64,000 nucleotides of DNA from Paracentrotus lividus (Eukaryota > Echinodermata > Echinoidea > Camarodonta > Echinidae): positions 3,132,719 through 3,196,718 of the forward strand of contig CALNVZ010003434.1 of NCBI GenBank assembly GCA_940671915.1. The letters run 5' to 3'. The position numbers and the translations under genes are program-made. Each line of letters starts with the position of its first letter. Position 1 is the stretch's first letter. Below the pieces are notes generated by a model that was not told the DNA's origin, made no database searches, and saw nothing but the letters and a program-made list of their open reading frames with translations. This document shows positions 12,060 through 24,627 of this stretch, piece by piece.

Positions 12060-12340
12060 CTAAATTTAGAGTGAAAGTTCCGTCACTCTGAAGGAAGAGT
12101 GAAAGTTCCGTCACCCTGGATGAAGAGTGTCAAATTCACAGTTATGCAGTAATATTCCACCGAAATGATTGTCGGTTTGGTATCGGTCCGTTAGCCTAAC
12201 CAGGCATTTAAGTTCCTTATATCACTCGATTTAGAGCGAAATTTCCCTCACTCCTCCACATTTAGACAGTAATGTTCTTTTAAAAATGAGTGTCTGTTTT
12301 GTGTCGGCCACGTTGGTCTGACCGGGGCATTTATTTCCTC
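12060..12340. repeat. Diverged direct repeat pair (~150 bp)
   Basis: The stretch around 12062-12215 (TTTAGAGTGAAAGTTCCGTC, then GTCGGTTTGGTATCGGTCC, then GTTAGCCTAACCAGGCATTT) recurs in degenerate form at about 12229-12335 (TTTAGAGCGAAATTTCCCTC, GTGTCTGTTTTGTGTCGGCC, GTTGGTCTGACCGGGGCATT). It may be an old tandem duplication or two decayed copies of one element. Confidence 0.55.
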
Positions 12341-13333
12341 CTGGATGAGGACACATTTTAAGGTGTGTTTAATTAAGTTTGTCTAGACGGCTGGAATGTT
12401 ATGTTAAAAGGTTCGCTTTTTGTTTTGGTATGGGGTGAGTGATTACGTGATTAGCAGGTACCGGTTGTGCTTCGATATTGGTTGAGAAACTAGTTCAACA
12501 TTATTTTGAAGGAACATAGACCGTATCAGGTTTCATATATCGGATATTAAAAACATGTTTGGTGCATGTTCGAAATGGGTGGGCTTGGCTTACGCCCCTC
12601 CCCTCGAAGGCTTATCTGAAAACAGACCCATGTACACACAGAATACAACTGGTTTGTGAACGCGATAATAATTCGGGTCATTTAGGTTTGGTATTAGTGT
12701 TTGGGATGGGACTATGATAATCATGTTATGGAAACACAAATACAGGTAATCACATACCATGACGGCTGATATTTATATTGAGTGTTCATTCATTTTTTCC
12801 CTGATCAAATGCGACATTATGACTTTATGACATAGGAAATATGATAAAGGCAAATATCCTGTTAAACTTAAGCAATGTGCTAATTACATTATAATGGTAT
12901 CACTATCCAAATACAGCCGCTATACTTGACCTCTCAAACTATGTATCTACCCTTTAATACTTGAGTAAGGGTTGTGTTTGAATAGTGGTGATTATAGGTC
13001 AATCATTAAAGAAATGACATAAATACCATTCATAATGTTACAGCTATACGTATACAAAATAGACGGGTACGTGGAAATAGCACATTAAAACATTAATTTG
13101 GGAATTGATACAATTTATTCTCGTACATAACTTGACAATTATTAATGACGTTGCGGTCAACTAACATAAAACAACGGAGTGGACAACAAATTCCGATGGT
13201 GTCTATTTTATAACTTTAAAGACGCTTAATTTATTCATATTGCTATAAATATGAACAAAAAGGAATAATTGTAATAATATTAATAATAGTTGACACCTGT
13301 ATAGTACCCATAGAAACCATTTCTTCTCTAAAG
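12341..13333. other. Unique non-coding DNA
   Basis: No supported gene, RNA or mobile element was seen in this AT-rich stretch. Confidence 0.5.
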
Positions 13334-13794
13334 CTCTTCAGGGCCGGCGGAGCGTTTTAAAAAGTGAGGGGCACAAGTTTTAGAAAAATTCATGCGAACA
13401 TTATTAGCCCCGAATAATAAGGATTTTTACGGGGGGGGGGGTTCGAAATGTGAAAAAGTGCACCTTTGTTTTGTGAATGAGCAGATCATATTCAAGCGCG
13501 AAGTCAGGGGTCAGTATAAGGAACTTTTTAGAGAAATTTCCGAACGCGTTCGTAGTGCGAGCCGAAAATTTTGGCTTATAATTACCTGAAGGTAGTGTAT
13601 TCTATACACCTTTTGATAATTGTCATCCCGTCTGAGACACATTTGCGAGCGCGTAGCGCAAGCCGAAAATTTTGACTTATAATTACCTGAAGGTAGTGTA
13701 TTCTGTACACATTTTGATAATTGTCATCCCATCTGAGACACATTTGCGAGCGCGTAGCGCGAGCCGAAAATTTTGGCTTTAATTATCTGAAGTG

Positions 13795-14635
13795 TATACA
13801 ATATACAATGAAATCGAGATCTGGTTAAAACTATTCGCCATCGAAGGAACATACAATAGTACTATTCTCTCGAGGCCATCGGCCCGAAGAGAGATAGTAT
13901 TATGTGATGTTCTGAGTGAAATAGTTTTACCTGTTCTGAGAATGAGTCATTGTATATTTTGTTTTATATCCCTTCCACTATATACATTCCTTTTAATTTT
14001 TTTTAATGAACAAAATTATATAGTCTATGCTTATTTCTTCTGATCCAATAAGTACAAGTACTTCAAAGCGCCCGTTTTTGTTCGAGCACACGAGAAAATC
14101 TTGCGAGCGCTGATCGAGTGATTTGATGTCGATCTCATCACAACTCACACCATCAAATTTGTGAACAAATTCACGGAATAAGATCAAGCATACTTAATTT
14201 GTTTTCGAGTATTAACCGTGTCAGTCGAGTTCATGAAATCCACAATTTCCTCGTCATTATACTGCTGAAATCTTCCGTTATTACCATCAATCTGGCAGCA
14301 TTTTGTCTGTTTACAAACAAAAATCAGCTGTTGCGCACCGGTCAGTGCAGTCGCCGAAAGTTTCCCGTGGCATGCGCGCATGCAGTGGAGATTCAGGTAA
14401 AAGCAGCAGAGTAGCACCGCTCGCGTTGCGGTGCGCAACTCGTGAATGTGGGGGGGGGGGGGGGTCGGAAAACGTATAGTCCAGTTTTTCCCTAGGGAAA
14501 AAATGTACTATGCGTGACGTCATGAAAAAAAAACGAACTATTTCTTGAGAAACGTTTTTCTTAGTTAAACTATTCTTTTTCTCTTGTGTACACTCTCAAT
14601 GCAAACAATCTTAGATAAGGGATATAATGTATACT
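13795..14635. mobile_element. Insertion within the satellite transposon
   Basis: Satellite sequence breaks off after GAAGTGTATA and resumes at ATACACATTTATGAATA, so the ~840 bp between is a later insertion. It contains an imperfect hairpin at 13861-13898 (ACTATTCTCTC against GAGAGATAGT), a minus-strand recombinase-like coding fragment, and a G run near 14450-14463. No convincing terminal inverted repeat or target duplication was found. That fits a Crypton-type element, which lacks both, but does not prove it. Confidence 0.55.
14040..14440 (-). pseudogene. Crypton/DUF3504-like recombinase N-terminal fragment
   Basis: Minus-strand translation gives a segment with DEEIVDFMNSTDTVNTRKQI followed by KYA and a stop at about 14184. 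Shifting by one base continues directly as LILFREFVHKFDGVSCDEID and then SLDQRSQDFLVCSNKNGRF. The pattern of an acidic helix, a serine/threonine stretch, a basic helix ending in FR-F, and later KNGRF resembles the N-terminal part of Crypton-type tyrosine recombinases and the DUF3504 proteins derived from them (ZMYM, QRICH, KCTD1 types). The recombinase catalytic domain (R...HxxR...Y) is not visible, so the copy is truncated as well as frameshifted. The frameshift could be a real lesion or an assembly error. Family assignment is from remembered pattern only. Confidence 0.45.
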
Positions 14636-15570
14636 ATACACATTTATGAATATATCAATCTGAGACACACATTTTGCGAGCGGCGTACGTAGCGGAGCTG
14701 AAAATTTTGGGTTATAATTACCTGAAGGTAGTGAATTCTGTATACATTTTGATAATTTCATCCGATCTGAGACACATTTGCGAGCGCGAAGCGCGAGGTG
14801 AAAATTTTGGCTTACAATGATGAAAAGGTCGTATTTTTATGCACATTTCCCCTCTACTTTTATGTATTTTTGTTTGAATTCTGTTACTAGCTAGGTAACG
14901 ATCACATTCATTTTAACAAAAATAAATTGCGAGCGCGAAACGCGAGCAAGAATTTTCCATAGTTACTTATTTTGGACGCAAGGGATGCTCAATGAGCTTT
15001 TTAAAGAAAAGTTTGCGAGCGCGATCGAAGCGCGAGCCGAAAAAATTTGATTATAATTAACTGAAGGTAGTGTATTTTAGATTTTGAAATTTGATTGACA
15101 TCCATCACTTCACTTTGCGACGTCAGGGATCAGTCTTTCTGAGAATTTGCGAGCCAAGCGCGAGCTGAAAATTTTGGCTTATGACACCGAATATTTACGT
15201 ACATTTTCCATCTTATTTCTTTTTGTTTGAATTCTTCTATGGGTCAGATCACCCAATTTTAAAAAAAAATAAATTGCGAGGGCCAAGTGCGAGTAGAAAA
15301 ATTTACATAACTTTAACTATATGGGACATAAGGGATCAGTCAATGTGCCTTTTGAGAGAACCTTGCGAGCGCGGATGCGCGAGCAGAAAAAAAAATGGCT
15401 TCTCTAATGACCGAAGGTAATGTATTTTAAACACATTTTGCCTCTCCTTCTGTTCTTTCTTTTTCTTCTTTTCCCTTTTTTTTCCCTTAGAAATATCAAA
15501 ATTTCTGCAAAAAGGTGGGGGGGGGGGGGGGGCGGCCCCAGGCCCCCTCCTTCCGGCCGTCCCTGCTCTT

Positions 15571-18500
15571 TAAAATTATTATTAGAAGGAAGGAACGAGA
15601 ACTCTTATTTACTTGAAATAAACTAAGATACGGTGGTACTGGGAAATAGAAAAAAAGAAAGAAAAGTTTTACCGAAAATTTGTAAGATGGATGCATTTTA
15701 AAGAAAATTAGAAATTAGCAACGAGCAAAAGACTAAGAACAGGGAAGGGTAAATCGGAACCGAACCATCCCCCCCCCCCCCCCCCCCCTCCTCCACATGA
15801 TTTCACAATTCTCAGTTGAGATGACAAGTTTAATTCCCGCCTAATTACTTCCGAAAAATTTAACAGACGACAACTTTTTTTTGTGTATGTCGTCTGGTTG
15901 CAGGGCGCGATCGAGTTGTGGGAAGCAAGGCGTCGATATGACATCATGGAATGATTTACAAGACCTGCGTCACACCAGGGTTACATGCTATAAAGGTCAA
16001 GGTGGAAACTAGCAAGGGTAAGTTCCTCTGTGACACATGAACTTTCACTGCTTCAAACTCTGCTGGAGTGTTCTAACTTTTGTTGCACTTGACTTCTGAC
16101 TCCGCACGCTGAAAAAGGTGCCCTTAAACACGATAAGCAACACCATTTTCACCTGAATGGCAAGTATCTGCATATTTTCACATAAAAATACCCATTAGTA
16201 TGTTCTCCCTTAAAAAAGCATCGCACTTGATGATATACATGCATTAATAACTTGCTGCACTTTACGTGGACCTTTTCAATATCACAAAATGTAAAGCAAG
16301 CTTCCTGACAATGTTATGTAAGTCTTCTACATTCAATCCGGCATGAAAATTATTTTTTTTTGTTCAAATGTTTTGCATGAATTAACAACGCTTACACTGT
16401 ACTATGCTTGTGCCTTCTTAATTTGTATTTTAGTGGAAATAAAATAGATTCAAAATCAAAGTCAAAGTCACATGACTCCTGAATACATCCACCCTCAGAA
16501 GATACGATCCACGCCCCTAGTGACGTGCATCTTCTGTCTAAACGCTCTTATAAGTGAGCCTAAAATCAAACTATGTCGTCAACATACAAGCGTTTCCTCT
16601 TCATCAAATTCCCTTCGTGAAATTATATTATAATTATGAGTCCCCTTGTCAAAAATCCCCGATTACCATCTAATATAAAAACAAACAAAACAAAACAAAA
16701 CAAAATCAAAGCAGCAATAGATAGACATGTACAAAAAAAGAGCTTTGTATGCCAAAATTAATGAATTAACGATCGATTTTAAGTTAATTATTTGAGGCTG
16801 TAATCATGTTAATAGCAAAACTATAAAATAACTTTTACCCTCACATTTGAGTAAACACTTAAGCTTTAAGGCTTACACAATAAAGGAGAGAAGTAAATTT
16901 CACACGCCGTTTGACATTTATTGATTGAAATATCTTTTAAAATGGAGTAATATTATATCTATTCAACGCATACCATGTACAGTGTTTGAGAGTTGGATGG
17001 ATGTCATGATCGTGATAGAAAATGTTGAATGGTTTCCAATCATGTGCGATTCATTGACGAGCCCGGGGCGAAGATAAACTAGTTATTCTAGATTTCACGA
17101 TAAAGGTATTTAGGTCAAACATAAATATTCTAAAAGCTTTGAAGAATTTCCCATAGCTTTGAAGAATCTATTTTTGATATTTTGATCGTGAGTCGAAATA
17201 AGAATGCAGACAATAATTATTATGGTGATAAACCAGCAAATAAACGACATGATTATCAGTTTATGATTTTGGGCAATATATTTGGGGCTACTTCAGGGCG
17301 ATAATTCAAACATTATCATAATTATTGTTGAGAGTTGTGTCGATTCATCCTCATCAGTGTCAAATTAAAAGAGGTCACCAATTTGGTAGACCAGGAGTAT
17401 CTTGAAACGGGAAATATGGCGCCGATCTGTGAAACAGCCTTTTAAATGAACAAAGCAATATACCCTTGAAGAATAACCTCAAAGTGTGATTAGGTGATTA
17501 TCATGACAGCTATATCATTGCAAAACACTCCCAATAACATTAGTGACTTCTAAAGAAAAGGATTGGAAACATTCACTCGACGATAAAGAGTTTAGACCTA
17601 AAAACATGTTATTAAACAAAAGAACACCAGTGACAATTTTTATTGACCCTAAAATTCGATCATTTAGATCGACAAAGGGAATGGGGGAACCCTGGGTAAA
17701 AACATTTCGGCATCGATCGTGCCTTTTTTCGTCCAGAAAAAGGGGTTGACGGTATGGCATAACATGGGGTTTTATACTACGCTTTGGGTATATGTTTGTC
17801 TTGGGATCGGGCCTAGGATATGTTACGTCTAACTTTAGGGTAATGGTTAAGTTAATGGGTGAGTGTTGAATTCAGGATTTGATTGGTGACAGGAATGGGA
17901 TGCGAAGAGCGGATTTTACAGCATACTATGTCCGAGAGACATGCGCCTGACCACGGTGACCAGGTCATCTTGATTCAAAGAAAATTGAAAGATAACAGAA
18001 GAAAGTCATGGCTACCATTATGACTTAAACTTCATAGAGTATTATGGGGTTTAAAATGAAATTGGTAGAGTAGTCTTGTTATTAATACCCTTTAACAAAA
18101 AAAAAAAAAAAATAAAATAAATAAAAATAAAAAATAATAATATATATATGCACCAAACGAAACGGGTCCCTGAATATAGACAGCATATCCTTTTTGGGAC
18201 ACGTAAAACCTTTACCGGAAAAAAAAACAACACGATGTGAATTAAAATCAAGAAACTCTTACAACCACTACATTGTATTAAGTTATGGTGATCGACAAGG
18301 GTCTGCTTGAGTAACCTAGCAGGACAAAGAACTACGAGATGCTAATGGTGGTAGAAAGGATGCTTAAAATGACCCCTTCATATCCTCCTATTTAACCCTT
18401 GTCAAAACTCTTCAAGAGCATCATCGCGCATCCGATGTTTCGCTAAACGCATTCCAAGAGCTCCATGGATTCCGAGTGACTTCCCATCATCAAATCAACC

Positions 18501-18735
18501 TCATTTATTTTTCCCCTATTTGATCCCTCCAGGCTATTAACTAGAACATTTAGTATAAATGACGAGATTCACCCAAGTTTTCAGACGTTTTTCAACCAAG
18601 CTATGAAAAGTGTCTTTTATACATATCTTTTCTTTTTATTCTCACAACTTTCTCGACAGTAATAATGGATAGGCAGATAGAAATTGAGGATGAAGTATGA
18701 TGAGGTGGGATGGAGGAGGAGGGGATTACTATCTC
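15571..18735. other. Non-coding DNA with a poly-C run
   Basis: A C run of about 20 lies at 15768-15788. No gene is supported. Overlapping open frames on both strands at 17515-17760 have normal composition, but neither has recognisable domains or splice signals that would decide between them. A poly-A/T-rich stretch lies at 18100-18145. Confidence 0.5.
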
Positions 18736-18739
18736 CAAT

Positions 18740-20168
18740 TCCTGGTGACACCCCTATTCTCCACCTCCTCAAGCCACATGACTCATCCTCCTACACATAT
18801 TTCCTCCTCTTTCCTCCCCTCCTCCTCCTCCTCTTTCCTCCTCCTAGTCTTCCTCCTCTTTCCTCCCCTCCTCCTCCTCCTATACCTCTTTCCTCATCAC
18901 CTCTCTTTTCCTCCCCTCCTCGTTCCTCCCCCCTCCCGTTCCCTCCTCCTCCTCCTCTTTCCTCCTCCTCTCTTGTCCTCCTCTTTCTCCTTTCTCTCCT
19001 CTCCTCATCATCCTCCTCTTCCTCCCATCCTCTTCCTCCCCCTCTCCTCCTCCTCTCCTTTCCTCCTCCTCCCTCCTAGTCTCCTCTCTTTCTCCCCTCC
19101 CTCCTCCTCCTTCTCCCCTCTTCCTCCCCTTCTCCTCCTCCTCTTTCCTCACTCTGTCTTCCTCCTCTTTCCTCCCCTCCTCCTCCTCACTCACCTCTTT
19201 CCTACCTCTCTTTCCTCCCCTTCCCTCCTCTCCTTCCTCGCTCCTAAGCTCCCCTCCTCTTTCTCCCTCCCCCTTCTCTCCATACTACTTTTCCTCATCA
19301 CTCCTCACTCTTGCCTCCCCTCCTCCTCCCCTCCTCCTACGTTCCTCTCTCCTCACTCTTTCCTCTCTCCTCCTCTCTCCTTACCTCTTTCCTCATCATC
19401 CTCCCTTCTCCCCTCCTCCTCCCCTCCTCCTCGTTCCTCCTCCTCCCCTCTTTCCTCCCCCTCCCTCCTCCTCTATAGCCTCTTTCCTCAATCATCCTCC
19501 TCTTCTCCCCTCCTCCTCCTCCTCTCTTTCCTCCTCCTAGTCCTCCTCTTTCCTCTCCCCTCTCCTCCTCCTAACCTCTTTTCTTCAATATCCTCCTCTT
19601 CCTACCCCCTCCTCCTCTTCCTCCCGTCCTGTACTTCCTCCCTCTTTCATCCCCTTCCCTCCTCCCCTATACCTCTTTTTCCTCATCATCCTCCTCTTCC
19701 TCCCTCCTCCTCCCCTCTTTCCTCGTTCCAGTTCTTCCTCACTCTTTCCTCCCCTCCCTCCTCCTCCTACTAACCTTCTTTATCATCATCCTCACTATTC
19801 CTCCCCTCCCTCCTCGCTCATTCCTGCCTCTAGTCTCCTCCCTTACCCCTCCCTCCTCCTACACCTTACATCACTCCTGTTACCCGCCTCTCTATCTCAT
19901 GCACTCCTCGCCTCTACCTTTCCCACATGCCTCTCTCCTCCTTTCCCTATACCTCCTCCTCCTTCTCCTCCTCCTCTTTCCTCCCCTCCTTCTCCTCCTC
20001 TCTTTCCTCCCCTCCTTCTCCTGCCTCCTCTTCCCTCCCTCCTCCTCTCTCGTCTTTCCTCCTTCCCTCATCCATGCGTCTTCCTCCTCTTCTCCTTCTC
20101 CTCCTGCTTCATCCCCCTCCTCTTCCCCCCTCCTCCTCCTGCCTCCTCCTCTTACCCCTCCCCCACCC
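18740..20168 (+). repeat. 1.4-kb polypyrimidine (CTC/TCC) tract
   Basis: The plus strand is almost entirely C and T, built from degenerate CCTCCTCCTC and CTTTCCTCC units, so the minus strand is polypurine. The long serine/proline/leucine frames on the plus strand and the glutamate/arginine-rich frames on the minus strand are translations of this tract and should not be taken as genes. Mirror-symmetric polypurine tracts of this kind can form intramolecular triplexes. Confidence 0.95.
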
Positions 20169-20330
20169 ACAATGGTTTATAGACACCATTGGGGACGGGC
20201 ATTGAGGCATCCCAATACTAAAGTAGGCCTAATGAAAAGCGACATCCGGGGTTTTGATGGCTCAACAGAACATGTAGCCTGAAACGATAGCCGTCAATGA
20301 TATTCCATCTCGGTCAGCTCGACAAAGCCG

Positions 20331-20372
20331 CCAGATCAGGGAATCCTACTCAGGCGCAATTCCCTGATCTGG
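20331..20372. repeat. Hairpin adjoining a MITE
   Basis: CCAGATCAGGGAAT and ATTCCCTGATCTGG form a hairpin with a short loop. The second arm runs directly into the left end of the MITE at 20371, so CCAGATCA occurs three times at the boundaries of this compound structure. Confidence 0.75.
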
Positions 20373-20510
20373 GGGGCATTTCATAAAAGGACTTGTCGGA
20401 CATTTTATCCGACAAATTTGCTCTCAGCCAATCAGATGCAAGCATTTCAGTAGCTTATAACAGTTTGTCGGATAAAACGTCCGACAAGTCTTTTGATGAA
20501 ATGCCCCCCA
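20371..20510. mobile_element. Short TIR MITE (GGGGGGCATTTCAT ends)
   Basis: Terminal inverted repeats of about 45 bp begin GGGGGGCATTTCATAAAAGG and contain ACTTGTCGGACA; the right end reads GATGAAATGCCCCCC. The inverted symmetry extends into the flanks as TGATCT and AGATCA. No coding capacity. The superfamily is not determined because no clear direct target duplication is visible. Confidence 0.8.
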
Positions 20511-20515
20511 GATCA

Positions 20516-21616
20516 ACACTTGCAGATCGGGCACGAAATGAATGATCATGAAAGGGACATGACTCTGCATCGATGTATCGATGTCGATTGGTTTGGAGTC
20601 AGTTCGGCATAATTAGACGGAAAAAAAATAATTAATAAATAAATCAAAGCATTTTTACTCCGGCTAATCAAACTTGATTTACTTATTTTACCGGTCAATA
20701 TTTCAGGCAATATCTCATTAAAAACAAAATATACGTATTAGTTCTTTTGGTTAAAAATGGATTAAATTCCCCCACATGTAGGGATTATACTATCCATTTT
20801 TAAGGAGCCTCAAAACGATTCTTTTGTTTCTTGGGTAAAAGGTGGCGAAAACAGAATAATGTTCTGCAAAAGAGCGCAAATTTCGCGCCTATATGGCATA
20901 TGAACCGATGACCGTCCGATCAGTAGCCCCAAATAACACCGATAGGCACAAGTCAGGAAAAGCAAAGAAAAATAACAATTTTGACGGGTTTGCCTTTTTT
21001 CCCTCAAAATTTGCTGCTTTGATTCCAATATCATAATCCAAGTTTTTGATCAAACACTTTTCAACAAAACTTTACATTTCATACTCTACTGTTAATTAAT
21101 AATGCTATATCCTATGAAAAGAAATATTTTACATTAAACGTTTACCTACTTAGATTTTCTCACCATAAATATGAGGTAGATTAGCCATAGGAGAATACAC
21201 AATCTGCGTTTTATTTGACCTGTTTGTAATGGCTCAATTTGTTCCAAAACGGTAAACATCAAAAATACTTTGTTGAGTATTCTATACCACACAATAACAT
21301 TTTCGAAGCTCATCATCTTCCATCGCCTAAATCAAGAAATATCTACGGTTATTACCAACAAACTTATCTGTCATTGCTGATCAACTTGCTCAGGTGTCGA
21401 GTGAGTGCTGGCTATAAATTTGCCAGATGTAAGTTTTTCGACATCCCGTCGATTTTCCCTAGCTCCAAGACCATCAAAACAGATTTGCGCCTCCGCCGTC
21501 ATCTTCTGAAAGTCAAGCTTCGTGAAGGTCAAATGTCAAAGACGTTCAAGTTTGAGGAGGATCAGAGATATCAATTTTGATCTCGTTTGAAAGACATCAT
21601 CTTTGCATTCGCCCTG

Positions 21617-21653
<37 letters not shown>

Positions 21654-21757
21654 AGTTTAGATGGAAGGTGATATTTTGGGTAAAGCCAGCAAATGTTCGG
21701 GACAAAAACTCAAAACATCTGCGTCACTGTTGTTGTTATTGTTGATGCTTTCGTTGT

Positions 21758-21789
<32 letters not shown>

Positions 21790-23745
21790 CCGATGCTTCA
21801 CAGTAACTCTGGAAATTATCAGGACAACTACCACCTGGACAACTACCCCAAAACAGGGTTAGGTTTATAGGTGAAGAGTTAGGTGGCAGATTTTTGCAGA
21901 GGTAGTTGTCTTGGGGTAATTGTCTCGGGGTTTAGCTGTTCTAGAACTATTCCGGAAAGGTAAAGATTTTTGTCTTAAAAGTTGATGCCTAATTATGTCG
22001 GCTGGTTGACAGGCTATAAGATGCCCTCTTTCACATACAAAGTCCTCTTCCGAAATACATGTATTTCCATTTTCCCCTTCAACATGTTCAGTTTTCTGAT
22101 ATCCATCAGTTCTGTTCTTCATGATTTATGGCTAGAAGGGCAGCCGTTTTAACTTCAGATTGAATTGAGTTGAAAGCAAAAATCTTAAAAAGTGACTGGA
22201 ACTCTACTGACGTAGCACCACTCATGACTATCTGAATCTCATCATGAATGATATCATTCTGAATCATTTGACAAACATAATTTCTGTCGAAACATTCCAT
22301 GACACATTATTTAAAAGCTTTAAACATCCGTTTCGGAATACTCGTCAGTCATCACTCACGAGGTCTTACATTATTTGCTGTGTTTCATCACAGTGATTCG
22401 TATTATTTTTTCAACACAGCAACGTTCTTAAAATATTATTGGTATCCATGCAGCATCGGCACATTAACTAAATTATTAAAAAAAAAATGTATTTATTTCT
22501 AAAAGTCCACTATTAAAGCTAAAATATGATATCGAAACATTCAATTGAGCTTGGAAATTGAAAAATTCTTACCAGACAACATTTTTAATGCGGCTCGTCT
22601 GCATTAATCTCATATTGCTAATATAGACTTTTCGATGATACCTTGCATAAAATCGTAATTCATGAAGGGATGGGGTAGAGGAGGGGTTAAATGATATAGA
22701 GAAAGATTGATAAATGAAAACAAAAACATGAACCCAGAATGGGAATTGTTTTTAATCAATCGATGGCATTGCATGTCTTTCAAAATAATGACATCAGATG
22801 CTCAATGTACGATAAATAAGACACAGAAACATTTATCCCAAACATGAGAAACATGACACTCAGTTGAGTTACCGATACGACATCAACAAGTCTGACCCCG
22901 ACAATACACGGGTATGAATCCGTGAATGATGGGCGGTACTCGCCTGCCCATCAGGGGTTCCAAGTCAACAACGATCACCCCTCAGCGCCGGTGCCCGGGA
23001 GAACGTGTCAATTTGAGAGAAAAGGTTGGGAAAGGTCACCATGAAAATACCTCGCACAAAATAAAGATGTACAAATTGTCATTGCAGCTGTCGCCTTACG
23101 TCAGGTTAAATTTACCGATGCGTTTCTAATTCTGTTTTTCAGATGAGCCCTTTGGCTACATTTGGTATGATATTTTGTATGGAGGGTATGGGGGGGGGGG
23201 GGGAATGTGATGATATTACCCGAGAATCTGGAAGATAGTTCTGTGTTTGGTAAACAAACTTGTAAATAGAATTTAATTTACATTGGTTTTTTTCCCCCCT
23301 TCAACATTGTCCAACTTATTCAGAATCTTGCTTTAAAGGGAATATAGTGTAGGCCTAGTGGGAAGGTGTGGAAAGATGAAGAAAAAATTATTGTGAGCTT
23401 TCCTGTTATTTTCATGAGATTTGGGAATAATATCATAATAAAAAGCTCCACAAGAAAAGACTGCTCTTTAAATGCCCTAATAGTCATAATATGATCCAAA
23501 ATATACCACACATCTATCATGTTTGGGTCCCGAACATTTTGTGTTGCCCCATACATGCATTTCTGTGTAAAAGCAGGTGACTCGAAATTGAATTGGGTTA
23601 ATTTCTTATCATTTTGGCGATTCCAAAACCTCACAGCACAGAATAATTAATAATTGTCTTCCACATTTCAATGTCATGACCAGAACACTAATTTTACTTT
23701 AAAGGAGATAGAAGTGAGTATATATCTACTGGTCACGAATGTGCC
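20516..23745. other. Non-coding DNA with simple repeats
   Basis: The stretch contains poly-T (about 21620-21648), a GAT trinucleotide run (21758-21788), a short inverted repeat (GGACAACTACC near 21830 and GGTAGTTGTC near 21901) and a G run near 23191-23204. A 113-residue open frame at 21239-21580 has balanced composition, but I recognise no domain or splice context, so it is not called as a gene. Confidence 0.5.
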
Positions 23746-23748
23746 CAT

Positions 23749-23933
23749 GGGATGTTTCAACAAATCGTTCTTAAAGTTACGAAATGACTTTCCAAACGAC
23801 TCGGACATGTTCTTAATGTTCTAAGTGCGATATTAATCACCATTTTTAATCCTTTAGGACAAGAACTGATTACCAGATGTTCTTAAAGTCATTCGTAACT
23901 TGGTCATTCGAATGTGTTGGTGAAACACAGCCC
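23749..23933. mobile_element. Degenerate TIR MITE (GGG-TGTTTCA ends)
   Basis: The left end GGGATGTTTCAACAAA and the inverse of the right end, GGGCTGTGTTTCACCAACAC, match imperfectly. Internal arms (CTTAAAGTTACGAAATGAC against GTCATTCGTAACTT) extend the fold. Non-coding, about 185 bp. Confidence 0.6.
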
Positions 23934-24396
23934 TATAGCCTCAGTTTCTTTTTGTACAGACTTATTAAGCAATCCTTAGTTCGGAACTCGGGTAAACGTC
24001 TTTTCGTCATCATCTTTTCATCAGTTTTATTGGTAACCAACCCGGGAAACTCGAGGATAAAACACACATTCGTTTGTTTAGACCCTGATGATTCGTGACT
24101 TTAACTATGCATTATCTACTACACGTGTACTATCAAAGTAGATACCACGCCCGAAAAGTCGAAAGCCGACACTCGATTTACGCTTGAGAAAAGTGCACCT
24201 CTACTACAGCTGACCCGGTCGTGTAATCGCCACCCACCGGGAAGCTAAACAGGCAAGTCGCCTGACCCAGCCGCCTGGAATGAACACTCCTGCCCGATGC
24301 AAAACAATATGGGGTCTTGCAGGAATGGGAAAAGGCAGTGACCTTGTTTTTTTATAATATATCAACCAACTTTCAAAAAAGTAAATTGTTGGACTC

Positions 24397-24575
24397 TGTA
24401 ATGTATGTTAATATATGGAGTATCATATTACATGTTGCACCTTTGTAAAGCTGCGTCTGCGCAGTGCGATATTAAACGACAGTTAAATTGGTAACCTTGA
24501 AGTGCTGCTGTGTTTTGTGTTAGTCTCCTGACTTATCCTGATAATTAGACTGAATGATACTAAGAGAACGTGTCA
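24397..24575 (+). repeat. 5' LTR of the TRIM
   Basis: Begins TGTAATGTATG and ends GAACGTGTCA; 179 bp. By eye it is identical to the LTR at 25081-25259. Promoter and polyadenylation functions are expected of any LTR, but no clear TATA box or AATAAA could be assigned. Confidence 0.95.
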
Positions 24576-24581
24576 TTTAAT

Positions 24582-24594
24582 TGGCGACGAGGAT
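24582..24594 (+). promoter_or_regulatory. Primer-binding site, tRNA-Ser type
   Basis: TGGCGACGAGGAT lies six bases after the 5' LTR. It is complementary to the CCA-terminated 3' end of animal tRNA-Ser(GCT), as I recall that tRNA sequence. tRNA-Ser priming is typical of the Mag lineage of Ty3/gypsy elements. Confidence 0.8.
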
Positions 24595-24627
24595 AAACTA
24601 ACTCTACTGGTCATCTTGGAACTAAAA

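Larger units (their letters stand above)
13339..15565. mobile_element. Satellite-filled DNA transposon, copy 2 (5-bp TSD)
   Basis: This is the same family and orientation as 6649-9141. The left end is CAGGGCCGGCGGAG, the right end is a decayed inverse (CTCCTTCCGGCCGTCCCTG), and the 5-bp direct duplication is CTCTT (13334-13338 and 15566-15570). The internal order matches copy 1: a G run near 13431, GAGCGCGTAGCGCGAGC units, longer GAGCGCGAAGCGCGAGC units, and G/C runs before the right end. Fewer short units are present, and the array is interrupted between about 13795 and 14635 by unrelated DNA carrying a recombinase-like fragment. Confidence 0.85.

Noticed and set aside
17515..17760. Opposed frames of 68 and 81 codons on the two strands
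   Set aside because: They overlap almost completely and neither shows a domain.
18684..20282. Long serine/proline/leucine-rich frames (up to 358 codons) and glutamate/arginine-rich frames on the other strand
   Set aside because: They translate the polypyrimidine tract; composition follows the DNA repeat and no domain is present.
21239..21580. 113-codon frame with basic C-terminal half
   Set aside because: Plausible composition but no recognised family; would need transcript evidence.
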